Positions 54,661 through 64,000 of a DNA stretch of 64,000 nt are shown one piece after another. Position numbers and translations under genes: made by a program. The notes under the pieces were generated by a model, which did not search any database, was not told the DNA's origin, and saw only the letters and a list, made by a program, of their open reading frames with translations. The stretch's first letter is position 1. Each line of letters opens with the position of its first letter. The DNA is taken from assembly GCA_029204225.1 (NCBI GenBank), contig CM055102.1:29857632-29921631 (forward strand). Reading direction: 5' to 3'. The stretch comes from Diphasiastrum complanatum. Taxonomy: Eukaryota > Streptophyta > Lycopodiopsida > Lycopodiales > Lycopodiaceae.

Positions 54661-56659
54661 CTTGACATGGATAATTGGCACTCCAGTGTATGAATGCCAA
54701 AAATAACTTTGTGAAGGCCCAAACAATCCAATTAGGACAGTGGAGTAGTGCATAGTGATTGACAACTCTATGCGTACAAAGGAGTATATGAATTTAGTAA
54801 AGGATTAGGGTTATGATGGAATATTCCTAAATTGTAGGGGTCCTAAAGAGACTCACCTTACTTCACTTTCAGATTTTGGTATTCAGTTGCGAAAAATCTC
54901 TCATCTCTTGTATTCCGTCACCATGGCTCGGGTGTGAAGTTGATTGAGGTTTTATTATCAATTTCTCTTTGGTTGGGTGGTTTGGCTCCACAGTTCTCCT
55001 TTTGGCATTTGCAAGAGGATCTTAAGGATCTACATTTGGAAATATTTACAATTAGATATTCGTAAAGTGCTAGCTTGCTCAGGAATCCTTGCCCAAAAAT
55101 AAAAAGACACCTTTTGTACTCATTTTTCATGTTCAACCAAGAGGAGAAAAATCTGTCAAAGTGTAGTACAAACGTCCTTGCATCCTTGTTAATCTTGCTC
55201 TCTTATCTTTTCCATGTTTTGTACTTTTTCATATGATTGAATGCATTATTGCTTTTCCATTTCTTGTACTTTCTAAGAGAGATAAGAGACAAGAAGGGGT
55301 AAGTTGCCTCCCTTGCAATATTTTATTGTTGCATAGTGTGGTTAGATTGTAGTTGTGGATCATGAAACCAATAAACCTTGCTAATGAAACCAAGGAGGGG
55401 TACTACTCCCTTGAGAACGTAACTCTTGCATGACAAGATGGAAATTTAGCTTTCTAATTTCTATTTTCAAAGCATTTGTTGAATGTAGAAAGTAGAGCAT
55501 TGGGAAGGTAGGAGAGGTGGATGCACTGAAAGACATGGGTTTTAAGTGAAAGCTCTCTATTAACTTTTGGGAGAATGCTCTTCCACAATGAGAAGAGTTC
55601 ATTTATTTCATAAATTGCTGAAGTGAGGGAATTGTGTGATATGTTCTTGAAAACCATGAAATATGTAAAAAATAAAAAATGTAGAGAAATGTCAAAATGA
55701 CTAGGCTACTTATAGGTGAAGTCCTACACAAAAGCTAAAATAAATTTTTTGAGCTCCATAAAATATCTTAGGGAAGTAATGTACTACTGCGAGAAAGATC
55801 CAACTGTGAAATGATTTGCTAATATTAGGCTTCGATTGGACACCAAATTGTAGGTAACAAATGTGCCATTAGAGAGGTGTTCATAGTGAGCTATGGCAAC
55901 CAACAATCAATGAGCTATATGTTGATTTTTAATGATTAACTGATTTTGGAAAACATATTGGTGGCAAATGATGCACCTTCAGTTGAGATGCGTCCAACAA
56001 AGAGGTACGAATCCGTGGGTTAATTGGGCAACAAATACTGGCTAATCAATGAGTTTTAGCTTTCAAGATTCGGCGACCTGTTTGCATAAGAAAGTGCACC
56101 CATCAACAAAGTTTTAGGACAACAATAAATGTGATTTAGGGCTTACATAGCCGATAGAAAACTTGCACAACTTGTAGCTAGGGTTAGTCCAACAACACAC
56201 AATAAGTAGCACATAATTTGAAATATCGACTACCACAAAAGTGATATCAAAATGCACCCTTGCTAATGTCACTAGTATATCAGTTACTATGTCCTTTGGC
56301 TTGTTGACACATATGTATGATATGCAAGTTTGATAGTGAAGGGAGCTAGTTGAAGGTCTTTAAGGGCCCATCTATTATAAAGCTTGGCAGAGATGGGATT
56401 AATGCCTGAATCCCCATCTACCACTGCTACTTTTTTCTTGTACAATTTGTGTTATATCGGAAGAGTGATAATATGTTGTTTGCTCACCCATGCCATTCTG
56501 ATTTTTGGCACTCTTGTATCATGCACAATATAATGGCTCTTGGGTGGTTGATTTATCATCATCCTTGAGTTGGTCCATTAATAACTCCCTAGCATTATGT
56601 CTCTCACATGCACATAACAATTATTCTACATTAGTTGTATAATGGTTGGATTACTTTAT
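54622..56659. other. LTR-like start, then 2 kb without supported genes
   Basis: The TGTTATG at 54622 after a polypurine tract looks like an LTR start, but its end was not found. The rest is AT-rich with short frames and no recognisable domain. Confidence 0.4.
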
Positions 56660-58278
56660 GCTAAAATAAATAATGGTTGTGATTTATGCTAATGAATATT
56701 AAAAGTTTAAGTATGCCATCATAATTTAAAATGCAAAGCTTACCAGCTTCAACAAACTGTATGATATGATATATTGTCGTAATTAAGATCTCAAACAATC
56801 TGTTTAGTTGACGTATTTCTAAGACAAGTAAAATTGATATGACCCATTTTGTTATGTCATAATAAATCTCTATCTTCCAAAGTAGACGTAGATAGAGCAT
56901 GAACATTCGAAGCATTGCAATGACTAAGCTTGTAAAGATTGTCTTGCCTCTTTTCGAGTGCAAGTACCTTATTGCTTTTGTCTAATATCGAATAAATATT
57001 AGAATCAAATTCAACTTTGTGGCCCAAATCAGCTGTTCTACTAATAGAAAGTAGATTTGTGGTAAGATTTGGTACATGAAGAACATTTGGAATAAGAATA
57101 GTACTATCTAGAAATTGCAATTTGATAGTGCATGTACCATTGATACTATGAGTACTACTATCACCCAATGAAACATAATTATGAGTCATAACTTGATTGT
57201 ACTCATGAAACCAATTTTGTTGGCTTGTCATGTGCTAAGTAGCACCTAATCCAAATACCAAGAATTGACATCTTGTTGGTCTTCATTTTCCATAAATGTT
57301 GTTTCATCGGCTTTCTTTCAAAGTCCTTCAAACATACTACTATATTAGCATATTGTTGTTGCTATTGCTTTTCGATTTGAGGATTTGACAATCCTCCAAT
57401 AAATGTTCGGTTCATTTGCAATATCTGAAAAATGATTTTGATTTTGATAAAGTTGAGTTCAAATTTGTACCTTATTCTGAATTCGAATTATTATTTGACT
57501 TTCATACTTTACGTACATTCTTCGACATCTTTTTCTTATCGAATTTCTTTGAATAAAGAGCTTTCGATTCTAGTGCCAAATGAGATAATGAAGATCCATC
57601 TCTTCCTATGTAATAACATAGATGAAACTTTTGCTGCTGAGTAGAGATGATAATCATCGAACATTCATAGGTGTTAGGAAGACTTGATACATATAGTACC
57701 ACTGGCCCAAAAGTCCCATGTTCATTATGTTAAATTTTATTCTTAAAATCTTATAATGTGGAACCATTTTCTAGTCTACAGCTTATGTCTTGTTCTTCAG
57801 ATTCTGTTATTCATGCTTATTATGATCTAAGTTTCTAGTTTTAAATACCGGCATAATGATCTGAATCGTCATTCATTTTTTGCACTTGTGATAGTAAAGT
57901 TGTACTTGTGATAGTAGTAAATAGGTTTTGTTATCACATTAATTGTCATTGTTGCTATTGACACTCACTGTCAAATAGTTATTCGACTATCTAGTGGACA
58001 CTCAACTCATGCACAACTTATTTTCCAACATCGTATCACAAATGTGGGTAATGATGTGGTCCTTCACCGATAAGTTGACGAAGGTCAATGCTCTCCTCAT
58101 CTTCCTGTCGAACACTCTGATGTCCGCTTCATTTGGTAGTCTTCTCTCATCGCCTGTGATGACATCCCACAATTCTCTCTATCAAAATATTTTTCATTTT
58201 GAACTTCCACGTTGCATAGTTGGAGATCCCGTCCAATTTGCTATTTTCGCTCAAAATGGACTCTCCCATGTTTGTCAT
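56660..58278 (-). pseudogene. Copia gag, protease and GAG-pre-integrase relic
   Basis: From ATG 58278 the minus strand reads MTNMGESILSENSKLDGISN and YATWKFKMKNILIERELWD in two frames split near 58175, a copia gag. A decayed zinc knuckle with its first Cys changed to Phe (FRYC...EHLLEDC) is near 57410. The protease reads NSWYLD then a stop where SGAT belongs, near 57240. 56857-57231 continues with VLHVPNLTTNLLSISRTADLGHKVEF and DNLYKLSHCNAS, and HNKMGHINFTCLRN of the pre-integrase follows. It is a different family from the elements at 263-4609 and 32321-36515. Confidence 0.85.
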
Positions 58279-59682
58279 CTCCAAAATGCCTAAAACTCCA
58301 TCTGTAGACTAAAAAGAGTATGCCAAAGCCAATGGCGATGTCAAAATTCAAAAATAAAGACTTGTAATTTTTAGCTTACCAAGCCACCCGCCAATTTATC
58401 GCCAAATCAGAAGCCAAGTCGCTTTCACTTTCACTTTCCAAAAGGCTTCTCGCCACGAATTCCCAACTTTGTGCTCTATAAAGTGGTGAAATTACTTTTG
58501 GCGTTCTCCAAGCACTTTCTTCGCGACAAACACTCTGTTTTGCAGTACCGTACTTGTAGGTACAATCCGAGTGCCCTTCGTATGCAGTTCGTAGCCCTTC
58601 ATTTGGTCCAAAAACATTAAAGGAGGTGAAAATAAGGGCCGTTTTAGAAAATGAACAATTTTTTCATAGTGAAGAAACTTCACTCTTCAACCAATTTTGG
58701 GCCTTGGGTTCCTTCTTTACATGGCATACTTCTGAGGTACGGTCAAAAAGTTATTGCAAGTCAAATGTATTAGTTGAAAATAGTGTATAATAATCCTTGA
58801 AAGTCCATGTTGTACCACCAAACCATGCTTTTAGCTCACTATGATTCACTACATAGCGTATCTTCTCAAATCTTATCCAATTTGAAAATATTACATATTC
58901 AACTGAGAATCTTGTTGCCCAGTTAACCTAGGAGAGTATATTTCTCAAAGAGTGCTATTTTGAAAGATATTAAACCAAATTCTCAATTGGAGATTATTAA
59001 ATCGAGCAAACTTGCTAATTTGGAGATTTTCGTAAATGGAGACAACTTTATTTCCTCTCCCGATATTCGAGCTGTCTCTCTCATGATGGACGCAGATTGA
59101 TTGATATAAACCACTTGAAATATTAAGTCAAATGGTTTTGGAACTCCATACAAGTAAAAAGTAGCACACTAATCGAACACAATACTTGGTTAACCTACTA
59201 CAGTATGTTAATTTATAATGTCTCCAAGGAAATAAGAATTTCATTGGTCCTCTTGTTTCCGGAAGTTAATGTTTCCTTCGAGTCGAGGGAACTTCCTTCG
59301 AAACCGGCAAAGTGGCTTGATTCCTTGCAAAATTTTGAAAGGCTTTCATGGGTATTCTTGACTTGAAATGAATATTCAATTCATCAATTGCCGAATGGGC
59401 AACTGTGAATTAGTGACTTATGTCTAGGAATTCGTTGTTTTTTTGGCCAAAGTACTTGTCAAACTGCCCCGTAATTTGAACATGATAAGCCCGGATGGAA
59501 AAGAGAGAAAGAAATATTTTTTTTGTTGAATTAGATGTCATGGATTACCAAAAGAAAAACAAAAAACAAAAATCTAGTGGGCCACACAAAACTCTATTGA
59601 AAAAGCTCTAAGATGTAGTAAGGCCCGACAAACAATTCTCATTCAGAAATTTGATTTTGAGGTGTGGCATATGAAAGACATC

Positions 59683-59758
<76 letters not shown>

Positions 59759-60670
59759 CATGCGAGCTTGAACACTCCTGAGCATTCTAGCTCACTTCTT
59801 AGAGTTGTTTTAGAAAATATTGATTTAGCTCATAAACTCTCCTTTAACAATTGAAAATTTACCAATTGTTTCATCATATTAACGTATCTTGTAAGCCTAG
59901 ATGGAATTGACAATCACAGCTTAACAATAATAAACTTCATCCAAAAACCAAGGTAAACACCTACTCAGATAATGATAGATTCCACACCCACCCTGACTGC
60001 CAAATTGTGGATTCCGATTGATTGGATTATAGTTAATACCTTTACGGTTTGGATTATGCCTATGATACCAATAAAATGCCCACAAAGATCAAAACCAAAC
60101 TAGAGTATCACTAAATAGGAGAGAGGTTGCTGTAGATTGACCAAACCTTTCCAAATCATGCCAACCTCCCATGCATGTCTATTGAATGTGGAAAGCTAGG
60201 TCCCATTCAAAAGCATAGTATGTGCATGCCCACACCCATGGCATGCATGCAATACACATGCTAGTACTGCATGCATGTGGTCATCAGTCCACATGGTCCT
60301 ATTCATCTATTACCAAAATTAGATCCATCCCCTATGTCCAATGTACCACCCAAAGGACCAAACCATTTAGGGCGATGACATTTCTTATCGACTGGATAAC
60401 TATTTGTCTTGAATTGATAAGGTTTATATGTCATTTTATCATATTCATTGTTCATTTAGTCCAGTGATAGGTCCATTTAAATATTTTAGCTTGAAAATGA
60501 ACTAGATGCAAGCTTGTTTCATCTAGTATTATGTATAGACTTGATCTATTTGCATCATTGTACTAACTTCTAGATTTCATTGATTGACATCATTCGACAT
60601 TAACTTAGTCCTCATAGAGTTTGAATACTTCTTTAGTCCTCAAAAAGCATTGTAGTGGTGCTTGGAAAAC
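58279..60670. other. No supported genes; CT microsatellite inside
   Basis: AT-rich DNA with short frames. (CT)n lies at 59684-59756. A CATGCATG-rich stretch is at 60170-60300. Confidence 0.55.
59684..59756. repeat. (CT)n microsatellite
   Basis: About 73 bp of uninterrupted CT. Confidence 0.98.
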
Positions 60671-61740
60671 TCACTTGGTCCTCCTTAAACAATATTGTTC
60701 AATTGCGCTTATGTTAATGTCGATTACCTTTTGTTGATGTCTTACCTCCTTTGCCATGACTTGTTCTCGCACAAAGTGATATGACACCTCAATATGCTTG
60801 CTCCTAGCATGAAAAATAGGATTGCTTGCCAACTTTTGGGCTGATTGGTTGTCACAAAAGATGATTGGGCTATCTAAAAAATCCATCAAGTGAAGATCAC
60901 TTACCATCCTCTTGATCCATAACATCTCCTTTGTGCAATGAGTAACGGCTTTGTACTTGGCCTCACTAGATGACAATGAGATAGTGGCTTGTTTCTTCGA
61001 CATCCATAATATAGCTCCATCGCCTATGAAAATACAATGTGCACTTATGGATTTTCTCTCCATTTGATCTCTAGAAAAACCATACAATTTAGGTGATGAT
61101 CCCTCATACAATATGCCAAAATCTCGAGTTCCCTTGATTTATCTCAAAACTCTCTTCCCTAGCTTTCAATGCTCCTCACTAGGATCTTACATAAATTGGC
61201 TTAATCTATCAACACAATAGCTTAGATATGGTCTTGTGATGGTTAGATATATAAGTGAACCAACTAGCTTCCTATAGAGACTAATGTCCTCGAAGGATCT
61301 TTCAACACCTCTTATAGTTAGCTAGACATTTGACTCCATAGGGGTACCACAAGATTTTGCACCTACCATATGAAATCTACTTAGAATAGAATTAGCATAC
61401 TGAGAGCACTCTTGATATCATCAACATCTTGGTTGTTACCTCCACTCAAGATGATATACATAGATTAACAAAATGGTAACATCATTTCCAGCAAACCTAT
61501 AATAAAGTGAATGATCATGCTCACTCATAACAAAATTTTGATAGAGTAAAATGTGTTAAGCTTAGCATACCAACTCCTTGGTGCTTGCTTAAGACCATAC
61601 AAACTCTTTTGGAGAAGACAAACATGATTGGATTTGTAGATGAAATGTAGCTCTCGGGTTCCTCCATGTACACTTCCTCCTCAAGATCACCATTCAAGTT
61701 TGATGAACATAGTCTCTTCTCCATCATGAGATGTTGAGAC
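60671..61740 (-). pseudogene. Copia RT and RNase H relic
   Basis: 60671-61111 is RNase H with ILWMSKKQATISLSSSEAKY, IIFCDNQSAQKLASNP and RSKHIEVSYHFVREQV; the Cys-Asp-Asn-Gln motif is intact. The usual DADWAGD before it is missing. 61115-61400 holds RT connection remains such as [16 protein letters not shown] in pieces. Near 61565-61740 RT appears again as [14 protein letters not shown] and [17 protein letters not shown] (frameshifted). The YVDD region between them is deleted or unreadable. Confidence 0.85.
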
Positions 61741-62150
61741 CAAAAATTTATCCTTGCTTCTCCAATCATATTAGATGGGTAGGTTGTTTTATCTTGCACT
61801 TTTATACATTTTTGATCAAATTGCAATTTTTGTTTGTTGTCTGGCAAAATAAAAGCAATATCAGACGAGTAGGTTGTTTTATCTTGCATTTCTTTTATAC
61901 ATTTTTGATCAAATTGCAATTTTTGTTTGTTGTCTAGCAAAATAAAAGCATACTCTGGCCCCAACTTAGCCACTGCGTTTGCAAGAATTTCATCATACTC
62001 TAGATATGCGTCTAATTCAATGAAACTTAAACCTGGAGGAATATCATCCGCACATTCAAATTCGAACAAATTCAAACTATCTAAAATAGGATCGACAACT
62101 CGTCTCAAAACTTTCTTATTCATCCTCAGTCTTGAGAGCTGAGATACCAA
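61740..62150 (-). CDS. Exon-like sequence of unknown function fused to copia RT
   Basis: The frame 62150-61521 is 209 codons. Its first 130 residues are not retroelement: VLRRVVDPILDSLNLFEFEC, then DIPPGLSFIELDAYLEYDEI and LANAVAKLGPEYAFIL. They are followed by a 90-bp tandem duplication encoding LDNKQKLQFDQKCIK twice. Just above it the minus strand shows TTTGGTATCTCAG before CTCTCAAGACTG, a good splice acceptor, so this may be a captured or degenerate host exon. I do not recognise the protein. From about residue 135 the frame runs into copia RT. Confidence 0.4.
61781..61965. repeat. 90-bp tandem duplication
   Basis: AGGTTGTTTTATCTTGCA at 61781 and 61871; the units continue with TTTTGATCAAATTGCAATTT and GTTTGTTGTCTGGCAAAAT. 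The second unit has a short insertion. Confidence 0.9.
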
Positions 62151-62263
62151 AAAAAGAGGACAGATGAGATACGAAAAAAAGAAGGTGACTCGCGAGAAGA
62201 AGGTGGGGTTGGCAAAGAAGCCTATCTACAAAGATCTAGCCTCTACTTTTCTTGATTTTCAAA

Positions 62264-62320
62264 CAATCACCTTTCAATTGGAAATGTTAGAATTGAAATG
62301 CATTTCTTTGAAGGGAATAT
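62264..62320 (+). repeat. Dispersed 57-59 bp repeat, copy 2
   Basis: CAATCACCTTTCAATTGGAA then AATTGAAATGCATTTCTTTG, matching 26435-26493 (minus) with a few changes. Confidence 0.7.
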
Positions 62321-62991
62321 CATATCGGTTGTCAAGGGTTGGGAAGCAAGCCAACATGCAAGTGGCAAACTCAACATGCCAAGACATTGCTTGAATCAAA
62401 AAATAGGTTTGAGTTGCTCCTACGTGGCACATATCCTCGGCCACTGTGTGAAAATTGCATGTTAATGTAAAAGGGGGAGGTGCATTTTTTTAGGTGGACC
62501 ATTAATGGGATAGCTCTATTTAAAATTTAGACTTGCCAAGTGAAATGGCCCTGAATTTTGATGTTCTCCAAACTCAATTTCAAAGGCAAGATTTATTGCC
62601 AGCTTCCTAATCATTGAACAAGGTTATGGACTAGGTATTCGTCCTGCAGAGGTGGGCTACCTGCTGGCGAGGATGGCTACAACGCGTAGCCCATCGTTGG
62701 ATGACAAATACTAGACATAGCAGTTGCAGATCTACGGTGGAGATTAAAAACGTTTTAGAATCCCTGCTATGGCTAAAATTTGCTTGCTCTTAACCAACTG
62801 GATGATGCCATGTGTCCGATCACTCCTCACAAGTGCTATGAAGATTTAAAATGTGAGAAGATCACAAATGCTATGAAGATTTAAAATGTGAGAAGATGAG
62901 AATATTTTGGGAATGAGAGAGAGAGAGACAACACCCCCCCCCCCCCTCCCCACCCACACCCACACCCACACCCACACCCATATAGCAAGCT
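62321..62991. other. Upstream region of the right-edge gene; microsatellites
   Basis: A 39-bp phrase (TGCTATGAAGATTTAAAATG) is duplicated at about 62834 and 62870. GA, poly-C and (CCCACA)n repeats lie at 62911-62980. No TATA box was identified. Confidence 0.5.
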
Positions 62992-63391
62992 ATGGCGATC
63001 CGGCATTTATACGTCAGAGCTTATTTCCAAGTTGCGGTATTGATCCTGCTGGAGCTTGCAGTCTCTGCGGACGCTACTCTCGTCATGACGGTTAGCTCAT
63101 CATTCTTCAATCCTCGCTCGTCGTGAATTTGTGCGTGTATGTTGTAGATGACAGAGTGATGAGCCTCTATTGGGATGGCCTTGTGCGTAGGCAATTTAGG
63201 TAGCAGAGGCTTCTCGTCAAACCTAGGGAAGCTTTGTGCATTGCTAAGAAACGCAGATGTAGTTTCTTCTTGCATAACCCGATTGTTATGAATAGCGGGG
63301 CAATAATACAGATACCGTTCATTTGCTATTGGCTTTTGCAGGAGAAAGATTTGACTATGAAGAAACATGCTTGCTACACTGATATTGACAG
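62992..63391 (+). CDS. Two visible exons of a small secreted or ER-entering protein, partial
   Basis: Exon 1 is 62992-63090 (33 codons, phase 0), donor ACG|GTTAGC. It encodes a classic signal peptide: MAIRHLYVRAYF, hydrophobic core QVAVLILLELAV, cleavage-like SADA. Exon 2 is 63342-63391, acceptor GGCTTTTGCAG and donor CAG|GTATTG, phase 2. It encodes EKDLTMKKHACYTDID. The HACYTDI motif resembles the start of a small conserved Cys-rich family (H-x-CYSDI-like), perhaps DUF4787; that is from memory and uncertain. The rest of the gene was not found before 64000 and probably lies to the right. Confidence 0.5.
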
Positions 63392-64000
63392 GTATTGAAT
63401 GCTTTCTCTAACGAAAATGTTTTTTATAAAATTTCAGCACATATGGTCACACGAATATCTTAGCAGTAATTTTGGTGGACGGTTTCCAGAATTCTTCTTT
63501 GCTCTTGTGAGATTTTATGGGGAATCTGGCCTCTAATCAGCTCAATGACATTGATTTGCGCATGATACGTGACTTTCTTGTTCGGTATCAAATTTAGAGT
63601 GTTTGACCTAACCTTGTCTTGAGCGTGTGATAGTTATGTTTGACCTAATTAGTGGATTGCTCCTTTGTAGTCCGGGTCAGGATTGAACTATGAATTATGG
63701 TGGTTCCAGAAACTACAATGGCCAAAGCCCATAATTTTGAACTTGACAATTTATAACCTACCGCGTTTTGGTTTTGAGTCTACACATCTCGTGACTTCAA
63801 GGATAAAGTACAAATTTTGGATCGTCAGATGATGGGAATGACTTGGAAAACTGTTCAGCTAAACTGCAAATTATTTTCCTCATACTTTCCTAATCAGCAT
63901 TCAATCCACTGGCTTACATTTTGATGGTTGTGCTGCCACTTGTGGCTTGTTTATCAGCTAGATCCTACTCGGGATGAGATGTAGTTATCTTCTCCTGTGC
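63392..64000 (+). other. Intron or 3' sequence of the right-edge gene
   Basis: Begins with the donor GTATTG at 63392. I found no further exon with the expected phase or motif. AT-rich with no repeats. Confidence 0.4.

Noticed and set aside
58000..58290. 99-codon plus-strand frame
   Set aside because: Antisense to a copia gag that reads clearly on the minus strand.
62907..63095. 62-codon plus-strand frame with a CSLCGRYS motif
   Set aside because: A different phase from the signal-peptide exon at 62992, and its start lies in GA/poly-C repeat.
63021..63368. 115-codon minus-strand frame
   Set aside because: No domain; the plus-strand exons with splice sites and a signal peptide explain the region better.

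Overview
The window is nuclear DNA from a land plant. The evidence is: (1) a split gene for an EXO70A-type exocyst subunit with GT-AG introns, the longest 2.4 kb; (2) a two-exon secreted PLAT-domain gene; (3) an intronless GCK-domain gene; (4) plant-style Ty1/copia and Ty3/gypsy retrotransposons; (5) plant-type CCCTAAA telomere-like motifs; (6) many long GA/CT microsatellites. The low gene density, large retroelement-filled gaps and microsatellite load would fit a large-genome non-seed plant such as a fern, or a gymnosperm. That placement is inference only.

Layout. 1-147 is the edge of an unknown minus-strand exon. 263-4609 is a decayed minus-strand copia element with all domains but only its 3' LTR. 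4716-5700 holds an 84-bp tandem array, telomere-like motifs, an LTR-like block and CA/CT microsatellites. 5845-6258 is a BED-finger exon of hAT type. 7423-11183 is an unusual gypsy derivative bounded by a perfect 144-bp direct repeat. It keeps gag, protease and an integrase-type chromodomain, but about 1.8 kb of unrelated repeat-bearing sequence stands where reverse transcriptase, RNase H and integrase should be. 12535-13059 is a gypsy LTR just upstream of EXO70 (13579-18062), of which only the 3' exons are visible. 21296-22067 is the PLAT gene. 22750-23870 is a 5'-truncated LINE of R2-like type. 24262-25637 is a second, rearranged copy of the first copia family.

The middle. 25901-28023 is a coiled-coil reading frame with a 534-bp direct duplication. 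28417-28600 is a gypsy integrase scrap. 32321-36515 is a second unusual element: a copia 5' LTR, primer-binding site, gag and protease, followed by an intact 544-codon reading frame unrelated to Pol. 37750-38720 is a gypsy RT/RNase H fragment, followed by AT-rich DNA with repeated hairpins. 43782-44360 is the GCK-domain gene.

The right side. 47090-50550 is a macrosatellite-like region whose units each carry a GA microsatellite, interrupted by about 1.9 kb of other minisatellites. 53136-54622 is a deleted gypsy element, 56857-58278 a copia gag/protease relic, and 60671-61740 a copia RT/RNase H relic next to an exon-like unknown sequence (61740-62150). A likely new two-exon gene with a signal peptide begins at 62992 and runs off the window.

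The clear host genes (EXO70, PLAT, GCK, the edge gene) are unrelated single genes; I see no cluster or operon-like system. The most novel signals are the two retroelement derivatives (7.4-11.2 kb and 32.3-36.5 kb) in which gag and protease are kept while pol is replaced by unrelated sequence.
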